Shown one piece after another: positions 13,006 through 24,722 of a stretch of 64,000 nt of DNA. The translations under genes were made by a program, and so were the position numbers. How positions within the stretch are numbered: position 1 is the stretch's first letter; each line of letters begins with the position of its first letter. Location of the stretch: contig LUVW01000015.1 in assembly GCA_001661515.1 (NCBI GenBank), positions 831,334 to 895,333 of the forward strand, read 5' to 3'. This DNA is from Capniomyces stellatus. Lineage: Eukaryota; Kickxellomycota; Harpellomycetes; Harpellales; Legeriomycetaceae. The notes under the pieces were generated by a model that was given only the letters and a program-made list of their open reading frames with translations, was not told the DNA's origin and searched no databases.

Positions 13006-13611
13006 TTAAACATTATTGGTATTTTTAGAGGAGAGCAATTCTACAGGAGTAGCGATAACAACAGGTGCATTCAATACTTTGCTGTACGAAAAGAGCAAAT
13101 CAAGTTTTTTATCGCTGTATCTGACATCGGTGACGTTTTGGGAGTCTATAATATCGACGATATCATTAAGGAAGGGTATAAGGCTTTGGAGTTTGGTGTT
13201 ATCAAACGCAGAACCTTTTTTGAACTGAACTTTGGTTCTGTAGTAAACGGTGACGTTTTGAGCAGAAATAAGCTCGTGATTGTATTGGATTTGGTCGGAC
13301 TCAAAGATATTGGAGTCAAATTCTGAGAGTGCTTTCTTGATATTTGTGAACGCTGTTGAGTCTTTGAGACTCATTGGAGGCAAAACAACGGGGACTGCAT
13401 TTCTTTTTTTAAGAGAGGATGAGATAGGTGCGATAGGAGTTACTGCGAGAGGTAGTTTGAACACTTCCAACTTACAATCATTGTCTCCTATACAGATTGT
13501 TGACTTGCAAGTTATCCAGCCTGGGCCAACACCTCCACATTTATACTTCTCGTCCGCAGAAATCACCATGGCTGATAGAGCTAGACTGATTACAAACAAG
13601 TTTCTGAGCAT
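13006..13611 (-). CDS. Small secreted protein, paralog A
   Basis: 201 residues from the ATG at 13611. Residues 1-19 form a clear signal peptide (hydrophobic core FVISLALSAMVISA). The mature N-terminus carries a Cys pattern, C..GW..CK...C....C, shared with the 204-residue protein at 21854-22468; the two remain alignable along their length (signal, Cys module, an NVT/NGT glycosylation site before a YY pair, and a C-terminal beta-rich segment). Three N-x-S/T-type sites are likely N-glycosylated. No enzyme motif is seen and no known family is recognised. The paralog has a C-terminal hydrophobic anchor signal; this copy lacks one. After the TAA stop the same frame continues for 28 acidic codons to a second TAA at 12919, suggesting a truncation or readthrough. 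An AT-rich TATA-like box lies about 100 bp upstream (near 13720). Confidence 0.78.
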   Translation of the reverse strand: MLRNLFVISLALSAMVISADEKYKCGGVGPGWITCKSTICIGDNDCKLEVFKLPLAVTPIAPISSSLKKRNAVPVVLPPMSLKDSTAFTNIKKALSEFDSNIFESDQIQYNHELISAQNVTVYYRTKVQFKKGSAFDNTKLQSLIPFLNDIVDIIDSQNVTDVRYSDKKLDLLFSYSKVLNAPVVIATPVELLSSKNTNNV

Positions 13612-14194
13612 TTTTATTACTTTGTGGGGGGTTTTTTTTTCTAAGGAGTAGTTATAACAAATTGGTTATTACAGTAAATTTAAGTATTGGTATTTTAAAG
13701 AATACGAGACAGTTATATTTATAAAGTTTACAATGGTTCCTTAACAGCGTTTATATAGATGTCAGACTGTATCCAAGAACTCGGTAAACTAATCTAAACA
13801 GCAAGTCAATCAGTATAGCATCACAACTATTGTATACATATTTGACTGGAAAGAGTAGTTGGGCGAGTTGGCCACAATATGCTTGCTTTAGTTTATAGGG
13901 CTTGCCAAGTCAAACGATCAGCATTGCAAACACAAAGAGCAAACACAAAGAGCATAAACATTGAAGTTTGTAATGCTAAAAATAACTGATGACAAGGTAC
14001 AATAAAAATAGTGTGAATCACTGTAAGTTGTGTTTGATGATTTTAATATAAAAGCAAAGCTGCTAACCAAGAAAACAAAGACATAAACATAAACAAGGAT
14101 TTAACATAAACAAAGATATAAACATAATTAAAAATGTTGGCATAAACAAGAATGAGGATGAAATGCAAATTAATAGTTACAATAAAAGAAATAC
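13612..14194. other. Intergenic, 0.6 kb
   Basis: This is the promoter side of the secreted-protein gene and the 3' side of the FANCI gene. Near 14070-14150 there are imperfect repeats of a CATAAACA-type motif. No coding potential is seen. Confidence 0.4.
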
Positions 14195-17100
14195 TTATTC
14201 GTCTTCATCAGATAAACCGAGGTCAAAGTGAGGATCTTCCTCCCCCTCCTCCACCTCATCGTCATCACCATCATCACCATCATCGTCATCCTCGTTATTT
14301 TCGTCATCATCATCAGCCTCACTAAGAATCATGTTAATAGTTCTCTTCAATTTGCCTGTACTTCTGACTGATTTACTGGGTGTCCTGGTAGATGATTTAA
14401 ATCTTTTGATTGGCGAACTGTTTTCAGAATCAGAATCGGCATCAGAGTTGGCATCAGAATTAGCATCAGAATTGGCGTCAGAGTTGGTTGTGGATTCGTG
14501 GTTTCGGTGTTGAGACGGTTTGCTTGGATTTGATATGGGTGTGGTTGCATGGGGAGTAGAGTTTTTATTAGCATGATTTGGGGGTATGGCTTGAATTGGA
14601 CTTTGAGCGTTTATGGTTGTTGTTGAATGTGGAGTTGGAGATGGGTTGTGTTGATTGGGCAGTTTGATTTTAAAGTCTCTTGCGACGTTTCTTTTAAAGT
14701 GATGGATTAGGGACATGTTGGAACGATTTCCAAGAGAAATAATAAGATGTTCGCACCGTTCCTGATTGTAGATGAGATTAGGAATGAGTTTGGATTCCTT
14801 TCTGAGTTTGGACTTGGCTTTGGCAAGAATGAGTCTGGACCGCTTGATCCTGGGGTTGAGTTTTTTGTCGGTGTTCTTGGTGTCAAACTTGGACTCGCCA
14901 GAGTCAGCGTCGTTGATGTACTTGTTTGCGTTGTGTTCAGCAAACTCGATAGTTTCTTGTTCAGCGTCAATTTCCTCCTGGTCAAACTGGAGCGACGCGT
15001 TTAATAGGACAAAAATGTTTGGATTGATGTTGTTCCCAATGTAGTCAAGTAGTCCAATGTAGTCGGCGGTTATTGGCAGGCGCCTGGCCAAACTGGCTAG
15101 CTTGGCTTGTGTCAGAGTGGTTGTGGTTTTGTACACTTGGGTCAGTGTTTTGTACAGGCTTTGGGTTTGCATTGTTGGAAGCGATGTTTTGGTTATTGTG
15201 TTTATCACAGCCATGATTTTGAGCAGCCGCTGGCAGATCCGACGTTCTAAGGGAACAGCATGGGTCAAGTGGACATCCCTCTCATTACCATCCTCGTCAT
15301 CGCTACCATTGTTGTTTTGGCTGTTGGTGTGGTGAGCATCAAATTTGTTGTCGTGGTCAACCATAACAAGCAGCTGTACACACATCCAGTCGCAATCGGC
15401 CAATTGCCTGTCAACAAACGCCAAAACGTTATTAATTACGTTTACAAATGACTTTAAGTTGATGAGGCTGAACCCAACCAGCTTGTTTGCCGACTCGTTC
15501 CCGTCCTCATTCTTGGCCTGGCTACCATCGGCATCATCGTCACTCTGTTTGCTGTCGTCCAAGCCTCCTAAAAACCTTAGAATATCACCAACCAAGTTTG
15601 CATAGACCTTGATATTTGAGTCCTGGATTTCCCACAGAAGCTGCAGGAACTTGTTTGCAACAGCCAGCGAGTTTGGCTTGTAATCCCCCCAGAAAAAGTT
15701 GTTGGTAGCTAGCGAGTTAGTCTTCAGTTTGTTCTTGAGCTTGAGTTTCAGGTTGTTTCCGCCTTCATTGTAGTAGCTGTCGTTGTCGCAATCAGATTGT
15801 AGGTACAGTGTGCTGCTTAGCAGTCCCATCAGTGCGTTGACTATTGACGCATCGTTGTACCCAATATACTCAATCGACAACACTCCCCGTCCCCCGTCAC
15901 CACTCCCAATGCCTCCATTGATTGCACCAGGGTTGTTCAGGTTCAAAGTTCCTCCAATCGACAAATTCAGCTGACTTTCGCCCTCCACATCCCCACTCTG
16001 ACCCTCGTTGGCCTTTTTGTTTCTCAGCATCACCAGGTTTGCAACAGTTTCGCTGAATTCCTTCATCTCATCAAACCCAAACTGCTCGCCAATCTTGACC
16101 CCAAACACCCCAGCCGTCAAATTCACCGATCCAACCAGATCCGTCAGCTGCACCCAAATGCTTTTGCTCATCGCTAGAACCGGCAAAACGCTTCTTGCCA
16201 ACGCCGCAGTTATCTGCACCGCCTTGCTCTTCTTGCTTGCGTTTCCCCTACCACCGCCTTGCTGAGCTGTTATCCCTGGGTCCATCATCACCAGCACTTT
16301 GCCCATAACCTGCAGAGTTTTCGAGTAGCTGCTCATCAACATTTTTGCTCCCACCAGACTTCTTTCGTCCAATCCCTCGTTTACAGATTGCTTGCTTTTG
16401 TTCAGTTCCTCAATTAGCGTGAAAACCATCATGTCTGATCCCCCACTTCTTGCTTGCCCAAGCAGCCCAGCCTTGTAGTTCACCAAAACCGCAAAGTAGT
16501 CCAGGTAGCTACCAACACTGCACTTTATGCAGGCGTCCAGTTTTCTTATATGGTGGTTGTCGCTAAAATTGTGTTTATTGAACTCTACAATTCCCCTTGC
16601 CGTTTTGCTGTTGATTTTATGTTCGCTTCGTTTATAGCCCAAAGTCCCCGCTTCTTCGCTTTTCAGCTCAATAAGCATTTCAACAATCATATTGGCAATC
16701 TCAAACACTAATGCTATCAACGGCTTGCCCTACCAATAAAAAAACAAACAAATTAATAATTAATTAATTTTCCATTATAAGATTTCCATTATAAATATTA
16801 TATTCTTACTTTTCCTGTTTTTTCAGTAATTAGCTTGAATTTTCCAGCATACTCGCCAAACTGATCAGACTGATCAGAGCTGATATCTGCCAAATAGTCA
16901 AAATACTTGCCACAAACCACACCAACGCAACTTGTCAATGTTGCCGTCATATTCACAACTTTGTTATAGAGCCCATTACCAAGGTTCTTTAAACTCTTGG
17001 ACTCGAACATCTAAATAAATACAGTACAGCAATAAGACGAATCAATAAATACTCACTATACCATCAAATGGTCACCTGCCAGAGCAAGACACACAGGACT

Positions 17101-20100
17101 ATTTCATTTATTATTATTATATTGGCTTGGTTCCAAGCAAGTGTGGATTAGTTTTATACTGTACCGTTTTAATATCGCTGTGGATCTCGGACATAATGTG
17201 TCTAACAAAAAAGGCATTGTTTGCCATCTTTATGCTGCCATCAGACTCGGCAGAACCAATATTTTCAAGCTCCAGAAACGCGGGGAAAATATCCGACACA
17301 TACCCAGCAAGAACAAACAGACAGTTAGTTGGCCTGACCAGAGCATATATCCCAACCCCACTCCCCCCCGAGCCGCCACCACCAAGACTGTCTGCCCCCC
17401 CACTTCCGCCCGCACTTCCGCCATGGACAGCCAGTTTGTTGGACAGCGTCATCCGCTTGATAAACAGCGGTTCAAGCAGCAAAAGGCTTTTTGTGGCTGC
17501 TGATTGGCCCATCACTTCACGCGTTGTTTGACTGTACTTGATGATGTTTTCAATAACCACATCGTACACGCCCACCAGCAAATACGACAAAGCCGTGGCT
17601 TTCTGTTTACTTTGGCCGCTGTCGCCGTTTGTTCCGCTAGTTTGTGTAGACGGTCTGTACATACTTGACTCGCCCGCTATTGTGTTGAGGCCAACAAACC
17701 CCACCTGCAGGTCAATATCGTAGTCTTCAAACTCTGCTTCGGCCAGCCGCCTGCATGTATCCTCCCACACCTCATAGTGCTTGTCTCCACTAGCCTTACC
17801 GCTCTTACTCAGCAGAATCGTCACCCTTGAAAACGCCTGGATCAGCTGGACTATTGGCACAACCACGTTTATTCGGCCTCCCGCTACGTGGCCACCCTTG
17901 TGCTGTGCTATACACCTTGCCAGGTTTATTGGCGAGTCAAAGCTCTTGTCCTCGTAATACTTTTCGTACTCTGTTTTCAAGATCCAGTACAGCGCATTCA
18001 ACACCTCCATTTTCATTTCGTTCTCTTCAAACTCAGCCACAAACTCTGTTTCAATCAGCACAAACAGCTTGTTCAGCGTGTAGGAGTACACATTCACCTT
18101 TTGCGCCAAACTCCTTCTAATCAGCCCAACCAGCTCTAGCAGCTCCACCTTCTCCCTCTTCCCACTGCCTCCACCATCGTCCCCCCACGTCTCTCCATCC
18201 TTCAAACCACCTGCTCTGCCCCCACCATCCTTTATATACACTTTAACCATCCCTATTATTCCGTCCACCGACACTTTCCTCATTTCCTCACTCTTGGAGT
18301 ACAAGTTCTTTCTCAGCATCAACACCAGACTGTTGCTGAAACTGCCGTCTTTTTTTATCAACGGCCCAATCGCCACCATCAACAGCTCTCGGGTCTTTAT
18401 CGGCCCCTGGATTATCCATTCCATCCTCCCGCTAACCAATGCCCCCATCCCCTCAATTATCTCCCTGTTTCGCTCCAACTCCTTGCAAATCACTCTCACC
18501 AAGTCACTCGCAAACACTTCTTGTTCCTCAATCTTATTAAACATCTGTGTCATGATTTCCGCTCTAGCAAACTCGTGTGTCTACCAAACAACAACCCCAT
18601 TATTATTATCATCATTATCACTATCTTTTTTTTTACTCTCTATTTTATTTATCTCTAGTCTTACTCGGAATATTATCGCTATCGTTTCCAAGCAAACCAA
18701 ACACCCCATCGTCGCCCCTTCTTTCCCATACGACTTTGCTGCCGATGCTCCGTACCCATATTCCAAAATCAAAATGCTCATGTCAACTAGCTTTTGAATA
18801 CTCATTTCCCACCCAAATGACTCTCTACTCCCAACCATCTTCATTGCCAAGTGAGTGCTGGCTTTAACCGGAATTATTATCTCTACATTTTAATTTACAA
18901 GTTGGATTTTGAAATCATTTATTTTGTTTTACTTTTTATTATTTTGTTTAGTTTTGTTTCATTGGCCAATTAGCTAACTGGCTAATTAAATACTTTATTC
19001 TTTTGATCATGCTGTTCACCTCTTCCCCATTCCGGCGATTTCAACTTGTTGTAGTTTTTTGCCGTCACCATCACGCACTGCTTCAAGTACTCAAACACCA
19101 AGTCCTTAAACCTCGGTATTGTCCCCAAACTCAACAGTATTGCCAACAGGAACGCCGTCACTGTTTCTGACATACTTGAACTGCCTCCCAACATCTTTTT
19201 CGTTCCATTCTTTGCATATTTCATTATTTCCACTCCCCACTCCTACCAATCAAACAATGTACCCAACATCACAATTATATCTTTTTTTTCCAATCCTTAT
19301 TCCAACTCTAATTATTACTTTTGTCTTCTCCCCACTTTACAGCCTTTCAGTACTACACTCTGGCATATATTTATAAATATTTATTTGCTTACATGGTCCT
19401 GCTGAACACAAAATAGTACGTGAAGTAGCACCGTTCCCTCTACACCCAAAATCGCCTTGATTTTGTTCTTTCCTACTCTTGACTTATCATTCGCCCCCCT
19501 CCTTTGCCTTAAATCCCCACCACCTTCGCTCTCTGCAATTTTACCCTGGTCCCCATATCCATATCCATCTTCATCCTCACTATCACTCCCACCCCCATTT
19601 TCATCTTTCCCATTTCCTGACCCATTTATCTCGTCTTCCAAGCTTGCGTTTATTCCGTTTTCCTCCTCCATTCTTTCAAAAAACTCAACTATTCCTGTTA
19701 TACTCTGCCTTCTTCTTCCGCTCCTTGAATGCAACAGTATTTGATATACAAGTGCTGGCAACTCATTCAGCTCAATCTCTTCCATTTGGCTATTCCAATT
19801 ATTTCGTTATTCTTGTTAACATCAATCATACCATAAACTCTCTTTATTTTTCAAATATCTCTCTCATTCTACTTCTGCCCACACCCACATCGTTTTTTCA
19901 AACATATTCACTTACTTTATCAGCTTTTCGCAAACGACTTCTCTTTGCTTCATTGTCATCTGAATATCCACCAACATTGCTGCCATTTTTATCGATCCTG
20001 AAGGCTTCCACTTTATACTACACATCTTCAGTATCCACTCATCCTTGACCTCGCTGCCTTTAACCCCCCGAGCTCCCACTTCACCGCCTTTATCAGCATC

Positions 20101-21245
20101 GTTTCCATCCCCACTCCCCTCATTTTCCTCTTCGTCAATTTCATCGCCACTATCACTGTTTCCCACATTTCCTTTCCTGCCGCCTCTACTAACGCTCGTA
20201 CTCTCACTCGCTTCAATCCTCTGGAAAGTCCCTAATTGGTCCAACAGTGACCCTACAATCAAACAAACTTGACTTGCCAACTCTCCATCCCTTTCAAACT
20301 TTTTCAACACCACCCTGCTCAACTCTGCCACTTTTTCTCCCGACGACCCTGGAATCTAGTTTTTTATATATCATTATTAATGTTGTAAAATGTCCTCTTT
20401 TTAACCCAAATAAAAACAAAATAAACATTTTAGCCTGTCTACTCTCATCAATACATCCAAATACACCATTATCTTGGCGTTTCAGTTATAGCATCTATAT
20501 TTCTTTACCTCGTTTATCACTATACTGACCAGGCTTTTTATAAACTCTTCTGTCACTCCATGTTTTTTGTCTCCCCCCGTGTTGACAAATATACTAATTT
20601 TTTTTTAATTATCGAAATTAGCATAACGCGAATTTTGAATTCCAAAAATGCATCTCGATTTCGTAACCATCTCTATTCGTTTAACTCTCCGCTAACACAT
20701 TCTTGCTTACCATTCAACACACTCGTTTACTACCAGGTCTACGTAAACTCTCGACTCGTTTTGTGCATTATTTGCTCCTATTAGCAGTTTTGTATATTTA
20801 TATTTATATTTACATATGTTTATGTATCCAACACCACTCTAAGCTCAGCCATAAATATCATTCCCAAATCATGGTTTCCAGCAACTTCTCTGTCTTGTCT
20901 CTTTATTCTTTCTGTTTTTTTTTCTTCAAAGTTAAATTACCTCTTGCAATTGATCTAATAAATTCGATCTTTGAGCTCTCACTGCTACTTGAGCCTATTT
21001 TTTCCTTAATTATCGTTTTCACCTATTCCCAGATTTAGTTTATTTTCTTAGCTTGTTTTTTACTCGTTATTTTTCTTTTAAATTACCATTCAATCTTTTT
21101 TTATTTACTTTTATGTTCAAGTACATATTTCAAACAACTACTTGGTCGCCAACCCACTCACTTTATTAGGTCCCATTTCTGATATGTACGCCCCCAATTC
21201 CGAATTCTTGCCTTCTTTGGCTAATTCCAGTATCCTTTCCATCAT
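14195..21245 (-). CDS. FANCI: Fanconi anemia group I protein (FANCI), 11 exons
   Basis: FANCI pairs with FANCD2 to form the clamp monoubiquitinated during interstrand-crosslink repair. Eleven exons join in phase: 21245-21162, 21022-20941, 20777-20711, 20593-20509, 20355-19916, 19789-19393, 19242-19020, 18861-18665, 18571-17165, 17010-16810 and 16729-14195, giving about 1905 residues. Colinear matches to the animal protein include PNKVKTIIKEKI (N-term), ELPALVYQILLHS with GTVLLHVLFCVQ, the LELVGLIRRSLAQ segment, and near the C-terminus KLIPNLIYNQERCEHLIISL and RDFKIK. Lys635 (codon 18244-18242, in IIGMVKVY) aligns by eye with the human monoubiquitination lysine K523. The protein exceeds the human 1328 residues because of Ser/Gly/Asp-rich insertions and an acidic tail ending near residue 1905. 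The start is the first ATG of exon 1 (MMERILELAKEG); the frame is open a little upstream without an ATG, so a further 5' exon is possible. Confidence 0.9.
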
Positions 21246-21853
21246 ATGTAATATATATTTATGGGTAATATCTGTGTGTTCGCTTTTAAAGTCGACAATA
21301 TCTGTTTGAAATTTGCCCGTGATGTTGCCTACCAAGCCTTGTTCTTCTGTTTTTGTTGTTTCGCTGTTGTTATTGTTTTGTTGTTTTTATTTACTTTGAA
21401 TTGGGATTATCTGTCTTGAATGTAAAAGAGATTCAGCAAAAACGTTTTGTTTCGTGTTGTGGACTAATTTTTCAAGTCTTTTGTTTCTTTTACTTTTATT
21501 CGGTAATCTAAATCAAGCTAATCAGTAGCTATAATTTTCCATTGCTTTGGTTTATCTTTGTTTGTTTCTACTATTTTAATTTTCAACTTTACAAATCAGT
21601 TCGTTTAAATCTCGGGTTCAAACTGTTTTCATTTGCTCAAACCCAATTAATTGTTTTTCCTTGTTATAATTGGATAACTTTTGCTGTAAGTCGAAATTCT
21701 TTTTTTTTTGATTTATTTTTAGTTTATTTTCAAAACACAATAGCCTGATCACTAATAATTATGTTTTTTTTAAAAAAAAAAATGGAATACGTTCTATATC
21801 CAATCTTAAAACTAGATTTTAAATTTTCAAACAAAATTTCCAGCCAAGTGTGA
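21246..21853. other. Intergenic, 0.6 kb
   Basis: This lies between the FANCI 5' end and the 3' end of secreted-protein paralog B. It may contain a 5' non-coding exon of FANCI (the frame is open to about 21395). Otherwise it is T-rich with no recognisable feature. Confidence 0.4.
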
Positions 21854-22468
21854 TCAATAGCCCACAATAAACAGTACAGCGGTCAAAGCCAACGCACCAA
21901 CAGTTATACTGACACTGCTAGCCATTCTATTTTGCCCAGAATTATCTTTGCCGGGGCTGGCTGGACAATCGTCTGTACAATTTTCAGGTGCTTTAATATT
22001 AGCAATTATTGGATAGTAAGAGAGCTCGAACTTTTTTTTATTTTTTTCAGAATAAAAACCATCGTATGAACCTGTGATATTCATTTTTGCAACCAGCAGA
22101 GAAAAGATTTTCTTAATCGCATCTAAATCTGCAACTTTCAATTTTTTTTCATTGTCAGTTTGCAGCCTGTAGTTGTAGTACGTGCCATTTCCTGATAGAG
22201 TTTCTGAAGAGTATACAATATTCCCTTCTTTAAAATTTGGATTGTTTGACGTGTTCAGCATGCTTTCAAACACGGCTGTTGCATTTGTTGGCATTTTTAT
22301 ATTGTTTATAGGTTCGGTAATGTGTATTTTTATTATGCAATCGTCTGTATTGCATAAGTTGCTTTCTTTACAGTTTGACCACCCATTTACTGCTACTGAG
22401 CATACAAGTTGTGCCGATACTACTGCAACCGACATAATCACACTAATAACTAAAGTCTTTGCGAACAT
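21854..22468 (-). CDS. Small secreted, probably GPI-anchored protein, paralog B
   Basis: 204 residues from the ATG at 22468. There is an N-terminal signal peptide (VISVIMSVAVVSA, cleavage near residue 19-20), then a Cys module C....GW..CK...C..DDC like that of the protein at 13006-13611. There are several N-x-S/T sites. The C-terminus has a small-residue stretch (GQNRMASS) followed by a hydrophobic segment (VGALALTAVLFIVGY) ending the protein, which is the usual layout of a GPI-attachment signal. It also has an extra Cys pair (CTDDC) before the tail. Function unknown; an extracellular surface protein is inferred. It lies on the other side of the FANCI gene from its paralog, in the same orientation. 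Confidence 0.8.
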   Translation of the reverse strand: MFAKTLVISVIMSVAVVSAQLVCSVAVNGWSNCKESNLCNTDDCIIKIHITEPINNIKMPTNATAVFESMLNTSNNPNFKEGNIVYSSETLSGNGTYYNYRLQTDNEKKLKVADLDAIKKIFSLLVAKMNITGSYDGFYSEKNKKKFELSYYPIIANIKAPENCTDDCPASPGKDNSGQNRMASSVSITVGALALTAVLFIVGY

Positions 22469-23207
22469 TTTAAATATAGTTTTTTTTTCTGTGGAATAAT
22501 AATCTAGTTGGTTACTTTTGTTTTCTTTATTCTTTTTATAAAAAAAGGAATTATAATAAAACTAGCTGAGTGTGTATTGGCTTCTTTAGATAATAGAATT
22601 GAACTATTGTTTTTATTTATCTTGTTCACTGAGGAAAACTACGATGTATTTATACAAACACAGAGTCCTTTTTCAGCTTGGCTTAATTTCAACCCAAAAC
22701 GTACTTTATTTCCAATGTGCTGCTTTAATATTACCCTATCCATACTTACAAATGGGTATTCTCACTTTATTCCAAACTAACTCTGTTTAACTAAACCAAG
22801 CTTGCAAATACCATTGACAGATACTTGTCTCTACAAATGCTTTGTTTATGGCAGCGATCTACAACAAATAATGGTACTTTAGTCTGGCGTACTCGTACTC
22901 TACGGCTAGTAAATACACAGCATAAACATCACTACCTTTAAGCCTCGCTTAACACTCACTCGCAAATGAAATCGATGTATATTTGGGCATACAAAGCAAT
23001 CTGTATGTATTGCAGAGCTATACTAGTCATCAATATTTTGCAATGTCTTATGCTGTTCATCGATCATCTTTACAAAGCAAACAAGTCGGTTCTTACTCAT
23101 TTTATTTGATCAAAAACACGTATCTTTTTTCATTTAAATATCTTTTTTTTTACTGAAAATTAAAAATAGTTTTTAACAAATAAATAAAAAGCCAAATTAA
23201 AAAAGTT
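22469..23207. other. Intergenic, 0.7 kb
   Basis: AT-rich promoter region of secreted-protein paralog B and 3' region of the CX3C surface protein. No supported gene. Short open frames on the plus strand have no protein-like composition. Confidence 0.4.
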
Positions 23208-24047
23208 TCAGTTAGCAGCCCCGCTAAACATTGCCAAGAATACCAAACACGCTAATACTTCAAAAGACAAAAAGTTATTAAAAACCATTCCTGAACCTGA
23301 TGTTTGCGATAATTCCGACCCAGTCTTGGACTTGTTTGTTGATGTGGTTGTGCTTTGGGATGCCCCAGTGGCGGATGTTTTGCTTTTGGTTGCCGTCAGA
23401 CTAGTGTTTGCAGTATCCGTTTCCGAGCTCAGTACGCTCACTACTGCTGTTGGTGATACTGGTGGTGATACTGGTGGTGATACTGTTTCTTCGCGATTGA
23501 TAATTGAAGATGAACCGTGAGCTTCTCCATGTCCGCCATGATGGTCCATCCCATCATGTCTTTTAAAAATATCATGATCTTTTAGCTCGGAATCAACATC
23601 ACTCAATCTAACTTTATCAGAGTCACCGGGACTGTAGCCGTTTGCATTATTTTTCAAACTCGGTGCGTATTCATACACATTCTCAAATCCTTCACTGTTT
23701 TCGTCAACATCCTGGTCTTTGTCCTCCTCTTGGGCATCTTTCTCATCATTACCTTTTTCAGCAAGCCAACTTATATATTTGTCATATTTTAGAACGCCTT
23801 TACACAATACGTTGCATGAAACTATATCAGAACCTAGAGCCAAATTGCAGCGTTGATCACATTTGTCCAATTCTTCAATTAAGGCAGCGTGACTAAAGTT
23901 CTCAAAGCACGCCAACTCACAGTCGTCAACCTTGCTGCTGTATGGACATTCATAAATACAGTTTATCTTGCTATTCTCAGTAAAACTTTTATCCATTTGA
24001 GCCATAACTCTTGAGCAAGCAAGCCAGAATAACGTCGTGTATTTCAT
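23208..24047 (-). CDS. GPI-type surface protein with four CX3C motifs and a His-rich segment
   Basis: 279 residues from the ATG at 24047. A signal peptide (MKYTTLFWLACSRVMAQ) precedes a Cys domain with four CX3C motifs: CIYEC, CELAC, CDQRC and CNVLC, arranged as two pairs spaced 8 and 10 residues apart. Next come an acidic linker (about residues 98-160), a His/Gly-rich patch (HDGMDHHGGHGEAHG), a VSPPVSPPVSP repeat, a Ser/Thr-rich stalk likely to be O-mannosylated, and a C-terminal hydrophobic segment ending in SGAAN that fits a GPI signal. The layout is that of a fungal cell-wall or membrane-anchored protein. The paired CX3C pattern suggests a disulfide-stapled helical hairpin, and the His patch could bind metal; both are inference. 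Not recognised as a named family. Confidence 0.8.
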   Translation of the reverse strand: MKYTTLFWLACSRVMAQMDKSFTENSKINCIYECPYSSKVDDCELACFENFSHAALIEELDKCDQRCNLALGSDIVSCNVLCKGVLKYDKYISWLAEKGNDEKDAQEEDKDQDVDENSEGFENVYEYAPSLKNNANGYSPGDSDKVRLSDVDSELKDHDIFKRHDGMDHHGGHGEAHGSSSIINREETVSPPVSPPVSPTAVVSVLSSETDTANTSLTATKSKTSATGASQSTTTSTNKSKTGSELSQTSGSGMVFNNFLSFEVLACLVFLAMFSGAAN

Positions 24048-24675
24048 TTTTTACCTTCTTTCTTTCTCTTGATACTGTAGTTTGTAGCAGCTGTTGAGTG
24101 GCTTGCTATGATTGACACTAAACTTGGACTAGTTGAAAATTTGAGTTTCTGCAAAGTCTTATTCCTTTTTTTTTTTTTGCTAATACTAAATCTCAAAGTT
24201 ATACTTTTGAAGAATTTAAAAGAATAACTGCTATAAGAAATGGAAAGCTGATAGGAAATAGTACGGATATGGTCAAGTCGAAGATTAAATAGTTTTTTTT
24301 TTCTTCTTCAGACTGCTCGCTATTGCATCTTGGTGTTAAGTAAATACATTATACTTGGAGTTTGGTAGTATTGGCGGTCTACGTGGATAGCTAGGTGCCA
24401 ACAGTAGTTTCAAGGGTTTTGTATTTGTACAAATCGTATAAATCCAACCACATACTATTCTTCGTTAATGTATTACTTTATTAATTAGCCTAACGCTATT
24501 CTTTATTTTAATTGAGATTCTAACATTATTCTTGTTTCTCTCACTCACTCCCCCTCAATTCCCTGAATTATTATAACGAGTGATATTTAGCTATTTGTAA
24601 AATAGCAACAACGCCAACTTGCCAATCAATACATCAGCTAAATAGACCAAAAACCAGTATAGCCCGGTAGGGATC

Positions 24676-24722
24676 CGGTTCTTTATCGATATGTAACTAC
24701 TCGACAACTCTCAACATGATTG
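24676..24722 (+). repeat. Dispersed intergenic element, copy 2
   Basis: Matches copy 1 near 10314: TTTATCGAT, a 2-base insertion, GTAACTACTCG, then a diverged ACTCTCAACATGATT. Orientation is the same. Function unknown. Confidence 0.4.
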
